A stretch of DNA of 7,908 bases, taken from assembly GCA_034429675.1 (NCBI GenBank), contig DAOUFX010000377.1:1-7908 (forward strand), written 5' to 3'. Position numbers and translations under genes: made by a program. Below, in pieces: positions 4,957-7,908 of the stretch. A model generated the notes under the pieces. It was not told the origin of the DNA and made no database searches. It saw nothing but the letters and a program-made list of their open reading frames with translations. Positions within the stretch are counted from its first letter, which is position 1. Each line of letters begins with the position of its first letter. This DNA comes from JAKQHY01 sp034429675 (lineage in GTDB: Bacteria > Chloroflexota > Anaerolineae > B4-G1 > SLSP01).

Positions 4957-6219
4957 ATGTTAAGCTTTATGAAAGATGTGCTGGCTGTTATTTTGGGAGG
5001 AGGGGTTGGCGCGCGTTTATATCCGCTGACCAAGTATCGCGCGAAGCCCGCCGTTCCCCTCGCCGGTCATTATCGTTTGATTGATATCCCAATTAGTAAC
5101 TGTATTCACTCCGGCATCAATCGTATGTATGTCCTGACGCAGTTCAATTCCGTGTCGCTGAACCGCCATGTTACCCGCACCTACCAGTTCGACAATTTCT
5201 CTGGTGGGTGGGTGCGTATTCTCGCCGCCGAACAGACGCCAGTGAGCAAATCGTGGTATCAGGGCACAGCCGACGCTTTGCGCAAACAACTCTACCAAAT
5301 CCAGGTTCCCGACCCTCGCGATATTTTGATCCTTTCAGGCGACCATCTCTACCGCATGAACTACTCAGAATTTGTGCGGTTTCACGGGGCATGTGAGGCC
5401 GATCTGACCATCGCCGTCAAACCGGTCAGCGCCGAAGAAGCTCCGCAGTTGGGCATTCTCAAAGCGGACAAAGAAGGCCGCATTGTAGATTTTGTGGAAA
5501 AACCGCAGGGCGAGGCAGTGAACGGTCTGGAAAGTCTGGATGGGCCCAATCCCTACATGGCCTCGATGGGAATCTATGTTTTCCGCGCCAAAACCCTGGT
5601 GGATTTGTTGCGCACCGAGACGGGGTCGGACTTTGGCAAACACATCATCCCGGCGGCCATCGCCAAAGGGCGGCGCGTCTTTGCCTATCGCTTCGAGGGA
5701 TACTGGGAGGATATTGGCACCATCAAGGCTTTCTACGACGTTAATCTGGCTCTGACCCAGCCCGATCCACCGTTCGATTTTTTCTCGGCCGAGTGGCCCA
5801 TCTATACCCGCGCCCGCTACCTGCCGGGCAGCCAGGTGATTGACTCCAACTTGATGCGGGTGTTGTTGGCGCCCGGCTGCATCGTCAACCGTGCGACGAT
5901 CGCCGCGAGCGTGGTCGGGTTGCGCAGCATCGTCAGCCAGGGCTCGCACCTGCATCGTGTGGTCATGATGGGCGCCGACGAGTTTGAGTCCGTCGCTCAG
6001 AAAGAGGAGAATCGCCGCCTGGGGCTGCCGGATATCGGGGTGGGATCGGGCAGCGTGATTGAGAACGCTATCCTGGACAAGAGCGTGCGCATCGGGCGTA
6101 ACGTGGTCATTCGCAACCATGCCGGCGCAGTGGATGAGGAAACCGACACGTATGTGGTGCGCGATGGAATCGTGGTCGTGCCCAAAGGCGCCGTCATTCC
6201 TGACAATACTGTGATCTAG
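4957..6219 (+). CDS. glgC: Glucose-1-phosphate adenylyltransferase (ADP-glucose pyrophosphorylase)
   Basis: Makes ADP-glucose and pyrophosphate from ATP and glucose-1-phosphate, the committed step of glycogen synthesis. The 420-residue length is typical. The N-terminal nucleotidyltransferase domain holds GGGVGARLYPLT (14-25), RAKPAVPLAG (28-37), WYQGTADAL (100-108), the metal-binding Asp129 in SGDHLYRMNY and the glucose-1-phosphate lysine Lys182 in FVEKP. The spacing from Asp129 to Lys182 equals that of the E. coli enzyme. The C-terminal part is a left-handed beta-helix ending in VVPKGAVIPDNTVI. Several motifs (RLIDIPISNCIHSGINRMYVL, QGTADA, the C-terminus) resemble cyanobacterial and plant enzymes, which respond to 3-phosphoglycerate; the effector here is untested. 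GAGGAGG (4944-4950), 6 bases before the ATG at 4957, selects this start over Met5. No other glg gene is adjacent in the window. Confidence 0.96.
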   Translation: MLSFMKDVLAVILGGGVGARLYPLTKYRAKPAVPLAGHYRLIDIPISNCIHSGINRMYVLTQFNSVSLNRHVTRTYQFDNFSGGWVRILAAEQTPVSKSWYQGTADALRKQLYQIQVPDPRDILILSGDHLYRMNYSEFVRFHGACEADLTIAVKPVSAEEAPQLGILKADKEGRIVDFVEKPQGEAVNGLESLDGPNPYMASMGIYVFRAKTLVDLLRTETGSDFGKHIIPAAIAKGRRVFAYRFEGYWEDIGTIKAFYDVNLALTQPDPPFDFFSAEWPIYTRARYLPGSQVIDSNLMRVLLAPGCIVNRATIAASVVGLRSIVSQGSHLHRVVMMGADEFESVAQKEENRRLGLPDIGVGSGSVIENAILDKSVRIGRNVVIRNHAGAVDEETDTYVVRDGIVVVPKGAVIPDNTVI

Positions 6220-6240
6220 CCCGGAACGATTTCTTTGAAT

Positions 6241-6267
6241 AAAAATGCCCCGCACTGGGGCATTTTT
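6241..6267. terminator. Bidirectional intrinsic terminator after glgC
   Basis: An 11-bp perfect stem, AAAAATGCCCC (6241-6251) and GGGGCATTTTT (6257-6267), closes a 5-base loop. The flanking A-run and T-run give a U-tract on either strand. It lies 21 bases after the glgC stop and 81 bases beyond the stop of the converging lipoprotein gene, so it can serve both. Confidence 0.92.
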
Positions 6268-6286
6268 GGTATCTCTTCAAAATCTT

Positions 6287-6346
6287 GGGGTGGGGTCTCT
6301 TGGGGGCTGCGCCGCCTCCCAAACCCCCCACTTCTCCCCTTTTTTT
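6287..6346 (+). terminator. Second G/C-rich imperfect hairpin with T7 run between glgC and the lipoprotein gene
   Basis: A core hairpin pairs TTGGG-GGC (6300-6307) with GCC-T-CCCAA (6314-6322), with a TGCGCC loop and one bulged T. Outer G runs (6287-6290, 6292-6295) can pair with C runs (6324-6329, 6336-6339). A T7 tract follows at 6340-6346, so on the plus strand it could act as a back-up terminator. The pairing is imperfect and other folds exist. It could equally be a degenerate member of a GC-rich repeat family. Confidence 0.45.
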
Positions 6347-6348
6347 GT

Positions 6349-7821
6349 TTACTCTTGGGCGCCTAATATTACTTCGCCGGTGTAAGTAGTTTGGTTCTCT
6401 TGGACGAAGTGGCGCCTGGAGACGAATCCATAGCGGTTGGCGAGCAAAACCCAGCCTGGTCCATATTGGACAGCAACGTGGTAATATCCCGGCGGCAACT
6501 CAAAAGTAAACTGACCGTCATCGGTTGTCTTGACCGTGCGGCTAAAAGGTTGCCCGGAACAAGGGGTAACGTCAGGATCGGAAGTCGCGGAACTAGACAA
6601 TTTCTCCACGCAAAGTTCAACCGTAATACCGGATAACGGAGTTCCGACAGTGTCCACGACGCGGCCAAAAAGCGTGCCGGCGTTTTTTTTGTCCACTCTT
6701 GATAAAGAGGGACCGCCATCCACAACCGCCAGCGAGAGAAGATCATGGTCTACCATGCCGCTATTATCAACGCGGTACACGAACCACTCGTTGTCGTCAA
6801 ATATATTCAACCCCCACTCGGTCGCAACCCAAACCCGGCCCTGCCCATCCACTTCAATCGCCCGGATTTTGTTACTGCTGAGAGCGCTGTTGGCGGTCGT
6901 ATAAGTGCGCCACGTCTCGCCCTCGAGCACAAAAATACCATTGTTAACCGTTCCCACCCACGTGCGGCCCCGGTCATCAACGGCCAGGGCTTGCGCCGAG
7001 TAAATGTCGTCATTGTCGTAGGTATGCCATTTCTCGCCGTCAAACACGTGCGCCTTCCAGCTTCCCGCCACCCACGGGCGACCATCCGGGGCAATGGTGA
7101 TTCTTGCAAACGAGCAATAGTCGTCAAATCCCCGACCCTCCTGGTACACGATCCATTTGCCATCACGGAGCCGCGCGACGCTATCCGATGCAACGATCCA
7201 CACATCGCCGGAGGGCGCGACGGCGACATCGTAGACCAGATCGGAAACTTTTCCGCCAAAATCATGATCCGCCGAGTACGTCGTCCAGCGCCCCTTGTCG
7301 AACCGTGCGGCCCCGCGAAAATAGGTCACCCATGCCGCCCCGTCGGGTCCGCAGGCGATGGCATAAGGGATGGAGGTCTCCCAATCGCTGGCAATCTCTT
7401 CCCAAACGCCATCGGCGTAGATGCTGATGCCTTCCGTGTAGAGAACCATCAACCGCCCATCGGGGCAGACGGCGCTGTCTACAATGGCGTCGCTTGCCAG
7501 GTTCCCTCTGTCCTTGGAATATTCGATCCATTCGTTTTTCTCTGTGCACTGCACGCCGCTCTCAGAAGTCCCCAAACAGGCAATGCCTGGCGCGCTCGAC
7601 TTTGTTGACGGCGATCGGAATATCGTGGGGACTTCAGGTTGCGTCCCGCTATCGGTCGCAGGCGGCTCAGACGTTTGAGCTTGAATTTGCGTAGGGTGCG
7701 CCGTATCGGCGGGAGGCGGGTCGGGGACTGAAGTCGGTTGCATGGCCTGACAGGCAAGCAATAACACGACGGTTCCTATAAAAATCAGTAAACGTATCCG
7801 ACTTTGCCGTTTCGCGCTCAT
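6349..7821 (-). CDS. Lipoprotein with a two-component-regulator-type beta-propeller and C-terminal carboxypeptidase-regulatory-like domain
   Basis: The 490 residues begin with a basic N-terminus, a hydrophobic core (11-22) and the lipobox LLAC, with Cys24 as the lipidated residue, so the mature protein should be anchored on the outer face of the membrane. A Pro/Thr/Ser-rich linker spans about 25-75. Residues about 76-375 hold six clear blade-like repeats of the form (A/V)xPDGxxWV...G(x)W..Y, for example VDDRGRTWVGTV and VDGQGRVWVATE, with a partial N-terminal repeat that may close a seven-bladed ring. About 381-490 form a CarboxypepD_reg/SpaA-like Ig fold (GRVVDTVGTPLSGITVEL...DDGQFTFELPPGYY). 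Such propellers usually form ligand-sensing ectodomains of histidine kinases, but no kinase is attached here. AAGGAG at 7829-7834 supports the start. Ligand and function are unknown. Confidence 0.85.
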   Translation of the reverse strand: MSAKRQSRIRLLIFIGTVVLLLACQAMQPTSVPDPPPADTAHPTQIQAQTSEPPATDSGTQPEVPTIFRSPSTKSSAPGIACLGTSESGVQCTEKNEWIEYSKDRGNLASDAIVDSAVCPDGRLMVLYTEGISIYADGVWEEIASDWETSIPYAIACGPDGAAWVTYFRGAARFDKGRWTTYSADHDFGGKVSDLVYDVAVAPSGDVWIVASDSVARLRDGKWIVYQEGRGFDDYCSFARITIAPDGRPWVAGSWKAHVFDGEKWHTYDNDDIYSAQALAVDDRGRTWVGTVNNGIFVLEGETWRTYTTANSALSSNKIRAIEVDGQGRVWVATEWGLNIFDDNEWFVYRVDNSGMVDHDLLSLAVVDGGPSLSRVDKKNAGTLFGRVVDTVGTPLSGITVELCVEKLSSSATSDPDVTPCSGQPFSRTVKTTDDGQFTFELPPGYYHVAVQYGPGWVLLANRYGFVSRRHFVQENQTTYTGEVILGAQE

Positions 7822-7839
7822 GATGGGACTCCTTCAAAA

Positions 7840-7860
7840 ATAGCTTTTAGCCGTTAGCCA
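7840..7860 (-). repeat. Heptamer tandem repeat (NNGCTAA, 3 units) in lipoprotein leader
   Basis: On the minus strand, 21 bases divide into TGGCTAA, CGGCTAA and AAGCTAT. The array then runs into TTTTTG, AAGGAG and the start at 7821. It shares the CTAA core, the terminal CTAT and the position with the array before the sulfoxide reductase gene (3134-3168). Confidence 0.7.
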
Positions 7861-7884
7861 GGAATTACCGCTGAACATGATGGG

Positions 7885-7908
7885 TTAAAGGGGGGGTGTT
7901 TGCGCGGG
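7885..7908. repeat. Partial third copy of the dispersed GC element (cut by window end)
   Basis: The last bases (TTAAAG, a G7 run, TGTTTGCGCGGG) match 3172-3193 (TAAG, G5-6, TGTTTTTGCGGG) with small indels. This is the flank and left arm of the palindrome at 3183-3215. The rest lies outside the window. It stands upstream of the lipoprotein heptamer array, the same order as in the fRMsr leader. Confidence 0.6.

Overview
The window is about 7.9 kb of moderately GC-rich bacterial chromosome with seven complete protein genes and short, structured intergenic regions. No RNA gene, CRISPR array, phage gene or insertion sequence is visible. The mix suggests a member of the Chloroflexota (Anaerolineae-like), but this is inferred from gene style, not from a marker gene. 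The hints are a plant/cyanobacterial-type ADP-glucose pyrophosphorylase, a surface lipoprotein with a two-component-regulator-type propeller, and a superoxide reductase, which points to an anaerobic or microaerophilic life.

Layout. At 71-652 (+) is a YfbR/HDDC2-like HD-domain phosphohydrolase. Its 3' end overlaps that of mutM (642-1481, -) by 11 bp. Just upstream of mutM on the same strand is a rubrerythrin-like diiron protein (1497-1976, -); the two are 15 bp apart and probably form an operon, with a good promoter at 2003-2031. Then come a one-iron superoxide reductase (2125-2517, -), a GAF-type free methionine-R-sulfoxide reductase (2650-3117, -) and an FAD-dependent desaturase/amine-oxidase-like flavoprotein (3223-4773, -). 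Divergent from the flavoprotein is glgC (4957-6219, +), which ends at a textbook bidirectional terminator. The window closes with a lipoprotein carrying a beta-propeller and a carboxypeptidase-regulatory-like domain (6349-7821, -).

How the genes fit together. The minus-strand block from about 0.6 to 3.1 kb reads as a neighbourhood for oxidative damage: superoxide removal, a diiron peroxide/iron protein, repair of oxidised guanine in DNA and repair of oxidised free methionine. An HD nucleotidase that may act on the nucleotide pool sits next to it. glgC (glycogen synthesis), the flavoprotein and the lipoprotein have no clear link to that theme.

The most unusual signal is in the intergenic DNA. 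Several genes with unrelated functions share a similar 5' leader: a GC palindrome (GCGGGCGGGGTACCCC-type), a C-rich run, period-7 repeats based on CTAA or CAAC, then CTATTTTT, a Shine-Dalgarno sequence and the ATG. Full or partial versions precede the HD gene, the superoxide reductase, the methionine sulfoxide reductase and the lipoprotein. This looks like a dispersed repeat family or leader cassette that travels with gene starts.
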